Shown here one piece after another: positions 44,178 to 52,002 of a DNA stretch of 64,000 nucleotides; within the stretch, counting starts at the first letter, position 1; each line of letters begins with the position of its first letter. Below the pieces are notes generated by a model. That model was given only the letters and a program-made list of their open reading frames with translations, was not told the origin of the DNA and did no database searches. Both the position numbers and the translations under genes were made by a program. The stretch is from an uncultured Clostridia bacterium (GTDB lineage Bacteria > Bacillota > Clostridia > Peptostreptococcales > Anaerovoracaceae): assembly GCA_934278925.1 (NCBI GenBank), contig CAKQWJ010000007.1, positions 1 to 64,000 on the forward strand. Reading direction: 5' to 3'.

Positions 44178-44600
44178 ATGGTTAAACTGTTAGTAGGACA
44201 CAAAGGGAGTGGAAAAACAAAGAACATGATTGATTTCGCGAATAAGGACGCAGAAGAGTGTAAGGGAAGCGTTGTATTCATCAACAAGAATTCCCGCCTG
44301 ATTTACGATCTGGATCACCGCATTCGTGTTATCTGCATGGAGGACTTCGTTCACATCACAAATGTAAGCGAGTACATCGGTTTTATTTTCGGAATTATCA
44401 GTTCCAACAGCGATATTGAGAAATTCTATCTGGATGGAATTATGAAGCATGCAGATATTTCTCTGGAAGTACTTCCTGAATTTATCGAGAAGATCAAAGT
44501 GATTTCCAAGGATTACGGAATCGACTTCGTTGTAAGTGTCAGCGCAGAGCTGGAAGAGATGATTGGTGTCAACTTTGACGAGTGTGAGGTTCTGAATTAG
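44178..44600 (+). CDS. Small P-loop protein of unknown function
   Basis: This 140-residue protein begins with a Walker A motif at residues 7-14 (GHKGSGKT). No clear Walker B is seen; hydrophobic strands at SVVFIN and IDFVVSVSA could serve. The protein is mixed alpha/beta and about half the size of a normal NTPase. AAGGAGG precedes the ATG at 44178. It has its own promoter and terminator. It looks conserved and well expressed by codon use, but I cannot assign a role. Confidence 0.8.
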   Translation: MVKLLVGHKGSGKTKNMIDFANKDAEECKGSVVFINKNSRLIYDLDHRIRVICMEDFVHITNVSEYIGFIFGIISSNSDIEKFYLDGIMKHADISLEVLPEFIEKIKVISKDYGIDFVVSVSAELEEMIGVNFDECEVLN

Positions 44601-44976
44601 TATCATCGAACGATAGCGGTGAGTCGGTTCACGACTTCAAATAGAATATCGGAAACGTGAATGCATCCTCTCTGCCGGGAAACCGGTAGGGAGGATGTTT
44701 TTGCTTCTTTGTCAAATGGTGTTGGTGAAGAATAAAAGCAACTTCAAATTCTCCTTGGAGGGCCGAAAGGTGTGGCTTCTCTTGCAATAAATCCAGGAAT
44801 ACAGTATTCTATACCGTAAAGAGCACCGTCGCTCGTAGTTATGTTAGATCATTTTTATATTGACATTTACAGATCTGTACTAAGACCTGAAGCAGATTAA
44901 TAAATTATTATGAAGATATGACTGGCATAGTATATCTTTCTATCATTTGACGGTATAATCCTAATAGGAGGTGCTT
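44601..44976 (+). other. Gene-free interval at the left edge of the AT-rich patch
   Basis: This stretch of 376 bases holds the terminator of the P-loop gene at 44664-44703 and then an AT-rich sequence without a convincing gene. A TATAAT at 44954-44959 lies 17 bases before the sigma-factor start codon, but no matching -35 box is seen. A TTGACA at 44859 has no good -10 partner. No repeats or attachment-type direct repeats were found. Confidence 0.6.
44664..44703 (+). terminator. Terminator after the P-loop gene
   Basis: CATCCTCTCTGCCGG pairs with CCGGTAGGGAGGATG (two mismatches) around a GAAA tetraloop, followed by five T. Confidence 0.9.
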
Positions 44977-45525
44977 ATGCTATCAATATACTTACAACTG
45001 ATTGATACTCCTGAAGCAAAATCGGATTTCGAAGTGCTTTACTATAAATACAGGAAGTTAATGTATTATATTGCCTTCGATATTGTGGGAGATAGTCACC
45101 TTGCTGAAGATGTAGCGAGCGAAACATTTATGAATCTTGCAAGGCAGTTTGATTTTATCAGAACTTTTGGCGAGATTTCTTGTCCACAAATAAAGCGATA
45201 TGTTGTTATAAGTGTTAAGCACACTGCATTTAATATGCTAAGGAAAGACAAAAGAACTTTTGAAATATCATTAGAAGAAAATGATTATGAGTGGAGTACT
45301 AACGAGTTGGAAGCAGTTGAATTAATAATTGAAAAAGAGAAGTTCAATCAAGTTAATAATGCAATTGCTGAGTTGCCTGAAATATACAGGGAGGTTATGC
45401 AGATGTATTACGCATGTGAGTGCAGTGCGAATGAAGTTGCAAAAGCATTGGATATTACCAAACAGACTGTATATAAAAGGCTTCAACGTGCAAGAAAGAT
45501 GATTGAGAAAGCAATGGAGGAATAG
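44977..45525 (+). CDS. Sigma-70 family (ECF-like) RNA polymerase sigma factor
   Basis: This 182-residue protein has region 2 at about 20-90 (FEVLYYKYRKLMYYIAFDIVG, HLAEDVASETFMNL) and region 4 at about 125-180 (LPEIYREVMQMYYACECSANEVA, TKQTVYKRLQRAR). The layout is that of ECF sigma factors. TAGGAGGTG precedes the start. Its stop overlaps the next gene (ATAGTG), a membrane protein likely to be its anti-sigma factor. Codon use is AT-rich and unlike the flanking genes. Confidence 0.88.
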   Translation: MLSIYLQLIDTPEAKSDFEVLYYKYRKLMYYIAFDIVGDSHLAEDVASETFMNLARQFDFIRTFGEISCPQIKRYVVISVKHTAFNMLRKDKRTFEISLEENDYEWSTNELEAVELIIEKEKFNQVNNAIAELPEIYREVMQMYYACECSANEVAKALDITKQTVYKRLQRARKMIEKAMEE

Positions 45526-46205
45526 TGAATTTAGAACAGATTTTGATATCGGCACTTGATGCCGAAATAGAAGAATATGAGAAAGTATTGAATTTTCTGC
45601 CTGAGCCGGAATTTTCATTAAAGCATAGTAGGATCATCGCGAAGGCCGTTCGCATTGCCAATAAAGATGTCAAAGAGAGTAGAAAAACACAGCAGCGAAG
45701 TCATCAAGTAAATGTAAGGCGTATTGCTGCAGCTACTTTGGTGGCAGTACTGATAATGGTTTCATCTGTAATCGTCTTTGCAGCAGTATATCCAGAATAC
45801 TACATGGTTATAAAGGAAAAGGCAAAGGACTGGACGATCACTTTTATGACGGATAGTGAGGATAATGCTTTGACTAATTTCGTCGCAAGAAAAGGCGACG
45901 TGCCGGAGAACTTTGTTCTTATGAATGAAGTATCTGAGAATGGCGTATATACAGCAACATATGACAGGGCTGAAACCAACGAAGAATTAATTTATGTTCA
46001 GGAAGTTCTTTCCGAATACTCGATTGCAGGCATTGATTCGGAAAATGATTATAAAAAAGTAGAGAGGATAAACGGCGTTAAAACCATAGTAATGAAAAAG
46101 GGAGACTGCTATACATTATTCTGGGTCAAAGATGGTTGCTCATACACATTAGTGGGTAACTGCAATTTGGATGAGCTAAAGACATATGCTGAGTCGCTGA
46201 AATAA
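45525..46205 (+). CDS. Probable anti-sigma factor (single-pass membrane, DUF4367-like)
   Basis: This 226-residue protein has an N-terminal cytoplasmic segment (1-66), a membrane helix at about 67-89 (AAATLVAVLIMVSSVIVFAA) and an extracytoplasmic domain. The outer domain resembles the DUF4367 type found in clostridial anti-sigma partners (YTLFWVKDGCSYTLVGN near the end). The start is GTG overlapping the sigma gene stop, which indicates translational coupling. The inferred role is to hold the sigma factor until an envelope signal is sensed. Confidence 0.75.
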   Translation: MNLEQILISALDAEIEEYEKVLNFLPEPEFSLKHSRIIAKAVRIANKDVKESRKTQQRSHQVNVRRIAAATLVAVLIMVSSVIVFAAVYPEYYMVIKEKAKDWTITFMTDSEDNALTNFVARKGDVPENFVLMNEVSENGVYTATYDRAETNEELIYVQEVLSEYSIAGIDSENDYKKVERINGVKTIVMKKGDCYTLFWVKDGCSYTLVGNCNLDELKTYAESLK

Positions 46206-46296
46206 AAAATTTCATAAAAGCTGTCCACAAATATTGTTCTCCTTTGTTTGAGTGTATAGGAGGCGACTTCAATGCTTGAAGAAAGGAGATTTTTAT

Positions 46297-46722
46297 ATGA
46301 AGGAAAGAATTATATGCATAGCGGTGTCTTTACTTACATTGCTTGTGCCATGTGTCGCTTTTGCTAATGCGGAGCTTGATACATCAGTTGATGAAGTGGT
46401 TGTGGACGAATACTCATATACTTCTACAGTAAGCACTACGTTAACCATCAGCAATGCTGGTGTTGCAAAACCAAGAGCCGTTATTACAGGGATTCCAGGA
46501 ACTACAACAAAGTTATCTGCAACTATGAATCTTCAGAGGTACTCTAATGGATCCTGGCAAACAATACAAAGCTGGAGCGATTCATCTACATCAAACAGCT
46601 TAACTATTTCTAAAAGCAAAACTATATCGCGTGGAAAGTACAGAACGCATACAGTATTTAAAGCTTATCGTAAATCGAAAAGTGAACGGATTATTAAGAA
46701 TTCAGGAGCGGTAACATATTAG
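46297..46722 (+). CDS. Exported small protein, DUF6147-like
   Basis: This 141-residue protein has a clear signal peptide (MKERIICIAVSLLTLLVPCV, cleavage near AFA-NA). The mature part is Ser/Thr-rich and beta-type (TVSTTLTISNAGVA, LQRYSNGSWQTIQSWSDSS), as in clostridial DUF6147 proteins and some bacterial surface-associated proteins. The C-terminus is basic. GAAAGGAGA precedes the start. It is the first gene after the anti-sigma factor and may be a main target of the sigma factor. Confidence 0.72.
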   Translation: MKERIICIAVSLLTLLVPCVAFANAELDTSVDEVVVDEYSYTSTVSTTLTISNAGVAKPRAVITGIPGTTTKLSATMNLQRYSNGSWQTIQSWSDSSTSNSLTISKSKTISRGKYRTHTVFKAYRKSKSERIIKNSGAVTY

Positions 46723-46752
46723 TTTTCAGATTTAAGGGAAAAGGTTAAAGTT

Positions 46753-47904
46753 ATGAGAAAAAATGTTATTAAACTAAACGCGATAATATGTTCGATAATG
46801 TTATTGATAGCCACATTTCCGGTTAGTTCCCTTGCAAAGACAGTGGATTTAGAACCAAGCACCCTACAAGCTACAGAGGATGTTGCTGATAGCATTGCAA
46901 CTGCAAGTGGGGATGCGGATATTGTTGACGAATACGCTGAAGGTAAAGACATATATCTAGTGGGAGAAGAGAAAACATTGTACGAAATGCCAAAAGATGG
47001 TGATGATCCCATTCTTACAACCATAGATGATGCCGTAATTGGTATGAGCTTACCAAAGGAGTTGTCGTTAAAGGAAGCGACTATAGCAAGTGATGGGTCC
47101 TTTGTATATCTTGGTGAGGATGATGCTAGCGTTTGTACACAGATAATAAAAGAGGATGTGCACGGTGAAGACGTGTTCTTTAATAGAACCTCAGTTGTAA
47201 TCGATAATTCAAATGCATCGCATCAATACACATTCGCTTTTGAATTGCCAGATGGCTTTAAATTATGTACTGCTGACGACTATAACAGAATTCAAGCAGA
47301 GTATTATAAACATAATAAAAAAGAATTAATTGACTCTGGGATGTCAGAAGATGAGTACAAAGCAAAGCTTTCTGAATTGAAAGTGAGTTCAGGTGAAGTT
47401 TACATTGTTGATAAAGACAATGAAATAGTTGAGGTTATTGGTGAGGCTTGGGCAAAAGATGCAAATGGTTATGATGTTGAAACTAGCTACGAAGTAGAAG
47501 GTAATAAACTTATACAGAACGTTGAATTTGATGAAAATAGTGTATTCCCAATTGTCGCGGATCCAGAAACACATCCAACAAAATATAAATACTTCTCATT
47601 AAAAAAGGCAAATGTGAAAACATTAAGGGATAAATATGCCTCAAGTAGCCGTAGTGTTATCGTGGGATATATAGTATCAGTGGCGGTAACGTCATTCTCG
47701 GTTGCTAGCGTTGCAATCGCATCAGTAACCTTTGCCAGCAACTTATATTCAGTGGAGCAACATAAGTTATGGACAAAGGTGTATGACGGTTTCAAAAAAA
47801 GTAATAATATGGTGAAAATTAGAGTTACATATACTTGGAATGGGTTGCACAAAGCATATGCTCCGTCTAATAAAGTAAAGGTAGTGTCATATTACAAGCG
47901 ATAG
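46753..47904 (+). CDS. Exported protein with C-terminal hydrophobic segment and cationic tail
   Basis: I do not recognise this 383-residue protein with confidence. A signal peptide covers residues 1-28 (cleavage near SLA-KT). The mature part is acidic up to about 260. It then shows FPIVADPE at 265-272, a short motif common at the end of propeptide-like regions in exported Gram-positive proteins. A hydrophobic stretch follows at 301-331, then a Lys/Arg-rich tail of about 50 residues. The layout would suit a proprotein that releases a cationic C-terminal fragment. That is an inference from composition only. Confidence 0.65.
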   Translation: MRKNVIKLNAIICSIMLLIATFPVSSLAKTVDLEPSTLQATEDVADSIATASGDADIVDEYAEGKDIYLVGEEKTLYEMPKDGDDPILTTIDDAVIGMSLPKELSLKEATIASDGSFVYLGEDDASVCTQIIKEDVHGEDVFFNRTSVVIDNSNASHQYTFAFELPDGFKLCTADDYNRIQAEYYKHNKKELIDSGMSEDEYKAKLSELKVSSGEVYIVDKDNEIVEVIGEAWAKDANGYDVETSYEVEGNKLIQNVEFDENSVFPIVADPETHPTKYKYFSLKKANVKTLRDKYASSSRSVIVGYIVSVAVTSFSVASVAIASVTFASNLYSVEQHKLWTKVYDGFKKSNNMVKIRVTYTWNGLHKAYAPSNKVKVVSYYKR

Positions 47905-47915
47905 AGGTGGCATAA

Positions 47916-48161
47916 ATGAAAAATAATAAGATAATAACCTCGGTAGCAGTGATGGCGTTATGTTCTTTTGCAATTGCATATGCTGCAAATAAGTCAGGGA
48001 TTATTGTATTTATTCTATCCTGGATAGTTGGTATGCTAGCGTCAATACTTATACAGTATATATGGAGCAGCAAACGAATGCCTGCAAAACTCTTAGTGAG
48101 TATAACACTGTTGATTTCATTAATTGCAGGAATAATTGTATATTCATTTGCTTTTGTTTGA
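47916..48161 (+). CDS. Small membrane protein (81 residues)
   Basis: The protein has two to three hydrophobic helices (TSVAVMALCSFAIAYAA, GIIVFILSWIVGMLASIL, LLVSITLLISLIAGIIVYSF) and few charged residues. AGAGGTGG precedes the start, 12 bases after the exported protein gene. Size and position recall immunity proteins of bacteriocin loci, but no family is recognised. Confidence 0.65.
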   Translation: MKNNKIITSVAVMALCSFAIAYAANKSGIIVFILSWIVGMLASILIQYIWSSKRMPAKLLVSITLLISLIAGIIVYSFAFV

Positions 48162-48168
48162 TAATTTT

Positions 48169-48240
48169 GGGGAAACACCCATCGCAGAAGTGCACACCGG
48201 CGAAAAGCACCAAGTTCGCTGCCGCATAACCAAAAAAGGA
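48169..48240 (+). pseudogene. Possible remnant of a RluA-type pseudouridine synthase
   Basis: A short GC-richer stretch just after the AT-rich patch translates as EVHTGEKHQVRCRITKKG. This resembles the TGxxHQ(I/V)R motif of RluA-family enzymes. There is no start, no catalytic Asp region and no continuation, so at most it is a scrap of a gene. The similarity is short and could be chance. Confidence 0.3.
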
Positions 48241-48266
48241 GATGAGCCCACAGCTCATCTCCTTTT
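48234..48266. terminator. Bidirectional terminator between the accessory patch and murE
   Basis: AAAAGGAGATGAGC and GCTCATCTCCTTTT are perfect 14-base complements around a five-base loop. A-runs and T-runs on both sides allow use from both strands; it lies just after the murE stop. Confidence 0.85.
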
Positions 48267-48275
48267 CTGCGTACC

Positions 48276-49688
48276 TTATTTCTCCCGCTCCATGCGGTTC
48301 TGCACTGCCTTCCGGGCACTCACATCGTCCCCTTCCCAGTAGCGCTTTCCGGTGGTGCCGTCCAGATACTTCTCCGCACCTTTGCCCAGAACCAGGACGA
48401 TATCTCCCGGCTGAGCCATGTCCACGGCAGCCTGAATGGCTTCCGCCCGGTTCTCGATGTATTCGTGAGGGTAGCCGTCCTTCATGCCGGCGGCGATTTC
48501 ATCCGCCACCTTCTTCGGGGATTCGTCGCGGCAATCCTCCTCCGTCAGGATGGAATAATCGCAATATTGGCTGAAGTAGTGTCCGAAAATCTCTCGGTTG
48601 CCCGCATCTCTTTTTCCCGGCGCACCGGATACGGTGATGATTCGGCGGATGCCCGGCAGGTCGTGGCGCACGTAGTGCAGCAGCTTGTTGTAGCTGTCGT
48701 CGGTGTGGGCGTAGTCCACGATGACCCGGTAGTCCTGACCGAAACGGATTTCGTCCATTCTTCCCGGAATGGATGGGATGTACTCAAATTCCTTGATTAC
48801 ATCCTCCAGGTTCAGACCGGCCTGATCCAGGGTGCCGGCAACGGCCAGCAGGTTGTACAGGTTGTAGGTCACCTGCAGGTTGGTGGTTACCGGATATTCC
48901 TTGCCTTCGTGAACCAGCGTGAAGGACATGCCCTCCGGACTGTAGACGATATCTTTTGCCATGTAATCCGCCGGCTGTTCAATGGCGTAGGACATGAATT
49001 TGCCGGTGCACAGCTCTTCAATCCGCTTTCCGTACGGATCGTCGATGTTTACCATCGCCACGGCCGTCGGCTTCAGATTCCGGAAGAACAGGGATTTGGC
49101 CTGAAAGTAGTTCTCCATATCCTTGAAATAATCCAGGTGTTCCCGGGTGAGGTTGGTGAAGATGGCATAATCGAAATCCACCGCACCCACGCGCTTCTGA
49201 ATGAGACCGTGGGAACTGACCTCAATGGCTGCCGCCTCGGCTCCGTCCCGGCGCATCTCCTCCAGGGTCCGCTGCAGCGGGATGATATCCGGCGTGGTCA
49301 GGGGAACATCGTATTTCTTTCCCTCCATCTGGCCGCCGATGGTGCCCAGATATCCGCATTCGCCCTTGTATTTGGTGTAAATCTTGCTAATCAGATAGGA
49401 AATGGAAGATTTACCGTTGGTTCCGGTGACGCCGAACATGGTGAGGTGATTGCTGGGCCATCCGTTCAGAGAAGCCGCCGCCTCGTTCAGCGCATCCAGT
49501 GTGCTTGGAACCTTGATGTAAATCACACCCTCCCGATCCTTCATCGGCATGTCGTGTTCATAGATAATTACTTTTGCCCCGTTATCAACCGCCTGTTCTG
49601 CGAAATCGTGTCCGTCCAGAGCAGAACCGTCGATGCAGAAAAACATATCGCCTTCCTGTACCTTGCGGGAATCGATGCATAGATTCAT
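48276..49688 (-). CDS. murE: UDP-N-acetylmuramyl-tripeptide synthetase (MurE family)
   Basis: This ligase adds the third residue of the peptidoglycan stem peptide. Its 470 residues have the ATP loop VTGTNGKSS (87-95), the TTPDIIPLQRTLEEM segment, EVSSHGLIQKRVGAVDFD, NIDDPYGKR and a C-terminal domain with SGAPGKRDAGNR. The DNPR motif that marks meso-diaminopimelate enzymes is replaced by EEDCRDES (383-390), so the amino acid added is uncertain. It might be a MurE paralogue. It stands alone on the minus strand. Confidence 0.85.
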   Translation of the reverse strand: MNLCIDSRKVQEGDMFFCIDGSALDGHDFAEQAVDNGAKVIIYEHDMPMKDREGVIYIKVPSTLDALNEAAASLNGWPSNHLTMFGVTGTNGKSSISYLISKIYTKYKGECGYLGTIGGQMEGKKYDVPLTTPDIIPLQRTLEEMRRDGAEAAAIEVSSHGLIQKRVGAVDFDYAIFTNLTREHLDYFKDMENYFQAKSLFFRNLKPTAVAMVNIDDPYGKRIEELCTGKFMSYAIEQPADYMAKDIVYSPEGMSFTLVHEGKEYPVTTNLQVTYNLYNLLAVAGTLDQAGLNLEDVIKEFEYIPSIPGRMDEIRFGQDYRVIVDYAHTDDSYNKLLHYVRHDLPGIRRIITVSGAPGKRDAGNREIFGHYFSQYCDYSILTEEDCRDESPKKVADEIAAGMKDGYPHEYIENRAEAIQAAVDMAQPGDIVLVLGKGAEKYLDGTTGKRYWEGDDVSARKAVQNRMEREK

Positions 49689-49817
49689 AATATTTTTAAC
49701 TCCTTTATTTCAGATGTATGGTACAATATCTAATGTATTATAGCACACAATGAACCCCTGTTCCATGATTCTATTGTGAGGACGGGGAAGGATTTAAAAG
49801 AATACAGGAGGACGAAA

Positions 49818-50705
49818 ATGTCAGATTATATAGTACGCGCAACTGCGGCAAACGAAACGGTGCGGGCCTTTGCCATCGATTCCACGGAGATGACGGCGAC
49901 CGCCCGAGAGAAGCATCACACCTTTCCGGTGGTGACCGCGGCCATGGGCCGGCTGATGGGCGCAACGGCGATGATGGGGTCCATGATGAAGGGCGAGGAC
50001 GATAAATTGACGGTGACCATAAAAGGAGACGGTCCTATCGGCCAGATGACCGTCACCGTAGACAGCCACGGAAACGTAAAGGGTTTTCCGGCAAATCCGT
50101 GCGTGGACATTCCGCTGAAGTACGCGGGAAAACTGGATGTGGGCGCTGCCGTGGGTGCCGGCACCATGACCGTGAGCATGGACCTGGGACTGAAGGAGCC
50201 GTACAACGGCCAGGTGGAACTTCAGACCGGGGAGATTGGCGATGATTTTGCCTACTACTTTACCACTTCGGAGCAGACGCCGTCTGCGGTAGGACTGGGG
50301 GTAATGATTAATACGGATTCGACGGTTCGCCACGCCGGCGGTTTTATCATCCAGATGATGCCGGATGTAGAAGAGGAGACCATTTCTGCCATCGAGAAGG
50401 CGCTCCAGAACAGCAAATCCGTCAGCGAGATGATGGAGGCGGGAATGACGCCGGAGGATATGATTCAGGCGTTGCTGGGAGAGCTGAACCCGGAAATTTT
50501 CGAGACGACGCCGGTTCGGTTCCACTGCGGATGCACCAAGGAAAAGGTGGCGGGCGCGCTGGCTACCATTCAGACCGGGGAACTGGATCAGATGATTCAG
50601 GATGGCGAAGACATTGAAGTGAAGTGCCACTTCTGCAATTCCACCTACAAATTCTCGGTGGAGGAGTTGAAAGAAATCCTGGCAAAGCGGAACGAAGAAA
50701 AGTAA
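49818..50705 (+). CDS. hslO: Hsp33-type redox-regulated chaperone
   Basis: This cytosolic holdase is activated by oxidation of its zinc site. Its 295 residues have the Hsp33 start SDYIVRATAANETVRAFAIDST (in parts) and TVDSHGNVKGFPANP. The C-terminal zinc-binding cysteines are C-x-C (FHCGCTKE) and C-x2-C (VKCHFCNS). The ATG at 49818 has CAGGAGG upstream; an in-frame upstream ATG lacks one. Confidence 0.95.
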   Translation: MSDYIVRATAANETVRAFAIDSTEMTATAREKHHTFPVVTAAMGRLMGATAMMGSMMKGEDDKLTVTIKGDGPIGQMTVTVDSHGNVKGFPANPCVDIPLKYAGKLDVGAAVGAGTMTVSMDLGLKEPYNGQVELQTGEIGDDFAYYFTTSEQTPSAVGLGVMINTDSTVRHAGGFIIQMMPDVEEETISAIEKALQNSKSVSEMMEAGMTPEDMIQALLGELNPEIFETTPVRFHCGCTKEKVAGALATIQTGELDQMIQDGEDIEVKCHFCNSTYKFSVEELKEILAKRNEEK

Positions 50706-50751
50706 TTTTGTTCAAAAACACAAAATAGTTAGTAAAAATTAGGAAAAATAC

Positions 50752-50780
50752 TGGACAAATGCGACGGGCGGTGGTATTAT
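50752..50780 (+). promoter_or_regulatory. Promoter of the aromatic amino acid operon
   Basis: TGGACA is followed by a 17-base spacer and TATTAT, starting 47 bases after hslO. Transcription should begin near 50787, 37 bases before the leader peptide. Confidence 0.7.
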
Positions 50781-50823
50781 TATACTCACGTTCACAATTA
50801 TTGGGGAAAGGAGATATGAAACC

Positions 50824-50916
50824 ATGAGCAATCTGTATTTTGCAGCAGTATTTTTCTTCTTTTTTTGGTTTTTCTTTTTCAAGAAAGACGTCTTTTGCTG
50901 CGGCATATTCAGGTAG
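50824..50916 (+). CDS. Phe-rich leader peptide of the aro/phe operon
   Basis: The 30-codon reading frame encodes MSNLYFAAVFFFFFWFFFF followed by KKDVFCCGIFR. Twelve residues are Phe, with one Tyr and one Trp. AAAGGAG lies ten bases before the start. It is followed after 31 bases by a strong terminator and then aroF. This is the layout of amino-acid leader peptides such as PheL: scarce charged tRNA-Phe stalls the ribosome in the Phe run, which favours an antiterminator. It is too short to be listed by usual gene callers. Confidence is high in the layout and moderate in the mechanism. Confidence 0.8.
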   Translation: MSNLYFAAVFFFFFWFFFFKKDVFCCGIFR

Positions 50917-50956
50917 AGTTGGTTTCTTTTTCTGAATTGGAATGATGGCCTGCAGC
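50897..50956 (+). promoter_or_regulatory. Candidate antiterminator pairing in the aro/phe leader
   Basis: GCTGCGGCAT at 50897-50906, inside the end of the leader peptide frame, can pair with ATGGCCTGCAGC at 50945-50956 with two single-base bulges. The second segment contains the whole 5' arm of the terminator. A ribosome that reaches the leader stop codon would cover the first segment and so allow termination. Confidence 0.6.
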
Positions 50957-50973
50957 TTGCTGCAGGCTTTTTT
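50948..50973 (+). terminator. Attenuator terminator upstream of aroF
   Basis: GCCTGCAGC and GCTGCAGGC flank a TT loop and are followed by six T. It lies between the leader peptide and aroF. Confidence 0.9.
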
Positions 50974-50990
50974 AGTTACGGAGGGTATGA

Positions 50991-52001
50991 ATGATTATCA
51001 CACTGAAACCTCACACAGAGGAAGAACAGAAGGATCAATTGATGCGTTGGCTGTCCGGAAAGGGATTGGAAGTTGACGTATCGGAAGAGGACGACCATGA
51101 ATTGCTGCGGCTGATCGGAGACACATCCGTGGTGGATGTGAGCATGGTGGAGATGCTGGATATGGTGCAGAACGTGCGGAAGATTTCCGCACCTTATAAG
51201 AAAGCCAACCGCCTGTTTCATCCAAAGGACACCGTCGTGGATGTGAACGGTGCAAAAATCGGCGGGGGATATTTTTCCGTGATTGCGGGACCCTGCTCCG
51301 TGGAATCCGAAGAACAGATTATCGGAATTGCCAAGCGGGTGAAAGCCGCCGGGGCCACCATGCTGCGAGGCGGAGCGTTCAAACCCAGAACGTCTCCCTA
51401 CGCGTTTCAGGGGATGAAAGCCGACGGCATTGAACTTCTGGTGAAGGCCAAGAAAGCCACCGGCCTCCCCATCGTTACGGAAATCATGAATGAGAACCAC
51501 CTCCCGCTGTTCGAGGAGGTAGATGTGATTCAGGTGGGGGCTCGGAACATGCAGAATTTCGAACTGCTGAAGGCGCTGGGAAAAACCCGGAAGCCGATTC
51601 TCCTGAAGCGGGGATTGGCCAACACGCTGAAAGAATTATTGATGAGTGCGGAATACATCATGGCGGGCGGAAACGAGAACGTCATCCTGTGCGAGCGGGG
51701 TATCCGCACCTTCGAACCGTATACCCGGAATACGTTGGATATTTCCGCCGTTCCGGCGCTGCACGAGCTGACCCACCTTCCGGTGGTGGTGGATCCCAGC
51801 CATGCCACGGGCAAAGCGTCCTTCGTGGATTCCATGGCCTCGGCGGCGGCGGCCTGCGGTGCGGACGGCATCATGATTGAAGTGCACAACGACCCGGCTC
51901 ATGCTTTAAGTGACGGTCCCCAGTCCCTCACGCCGAATCAATTCGACGGGGTGATGGAGAAAATCCGCAGGGTGCGCGCTGCGGTGGGAATGGAGAATTG
52001 A
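50991..52001 (+). CDS. aroF: 3-deoxy-7-phosphoheptulonate (DAHP) synthase
   Basis: This enzyme joins phosphoenolpyruvate and erythrose 4-phosphate in the first step of the shikimate pathway. Its 336 residues carry an N-terminal ferredoxin-like regulatory domain (about 1-70) and a barrel with AGPCSVESEEQI, GGAFKPRTSPYAFQG, ILLKRGL and VVDPSHATGK. This is the type I beta class common in Firmicutes. It is the first structural gene after the attenuator and has AGGG upstream. aroB follows after one base. Confidence 0.95.
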   Translation: MIITLKPHTEEEQKDQLMRWLSGKGLEVDVSEEDDHELLRLIGDTSVVDVSMVEMLDMVQNVRKISAPYKKANRLFHPKDTVVDVNGAKIGGGYFSVIAGPCSVESEEQIIGIAKRVKAAGATMLRGGAFKPRTSPYAFQGMKADGIELLVKAKKATGLPIVTEIMNENHLPLFEEVDVIQVGARNMQNFELLKALGKTRKPILLKRGLANTLKELLMSAEYIMAGGNENVILCERGIRTFEPYTRNTLDISAVPALHELTHLPVVVDPSHATGKASFVDSMASAAAACGADGIMIEVHNDPAHALSDGPQSLTPNQFDGVMEKIRRVRAAVGMEN

Positions 52002-52002
52002 C

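Noticed and set aside
44970..48170. Accessory patch as a prophage, integrated plasmid or insertion sequence
   Set aside because: No integrase, transposase, phage structural gene, terminal inverted repeat or flanking direct repeat was seen; the Xer-like gene at 33 kb is far away and in its usual core context.
50816..50827. Three-codon frame MKP before the Phe leader peptide
   Set aside because: Its ATG is only two to three bases from the ribosome binding site, too close for normal initiation; the next ATG at 50824 has workable spacing.
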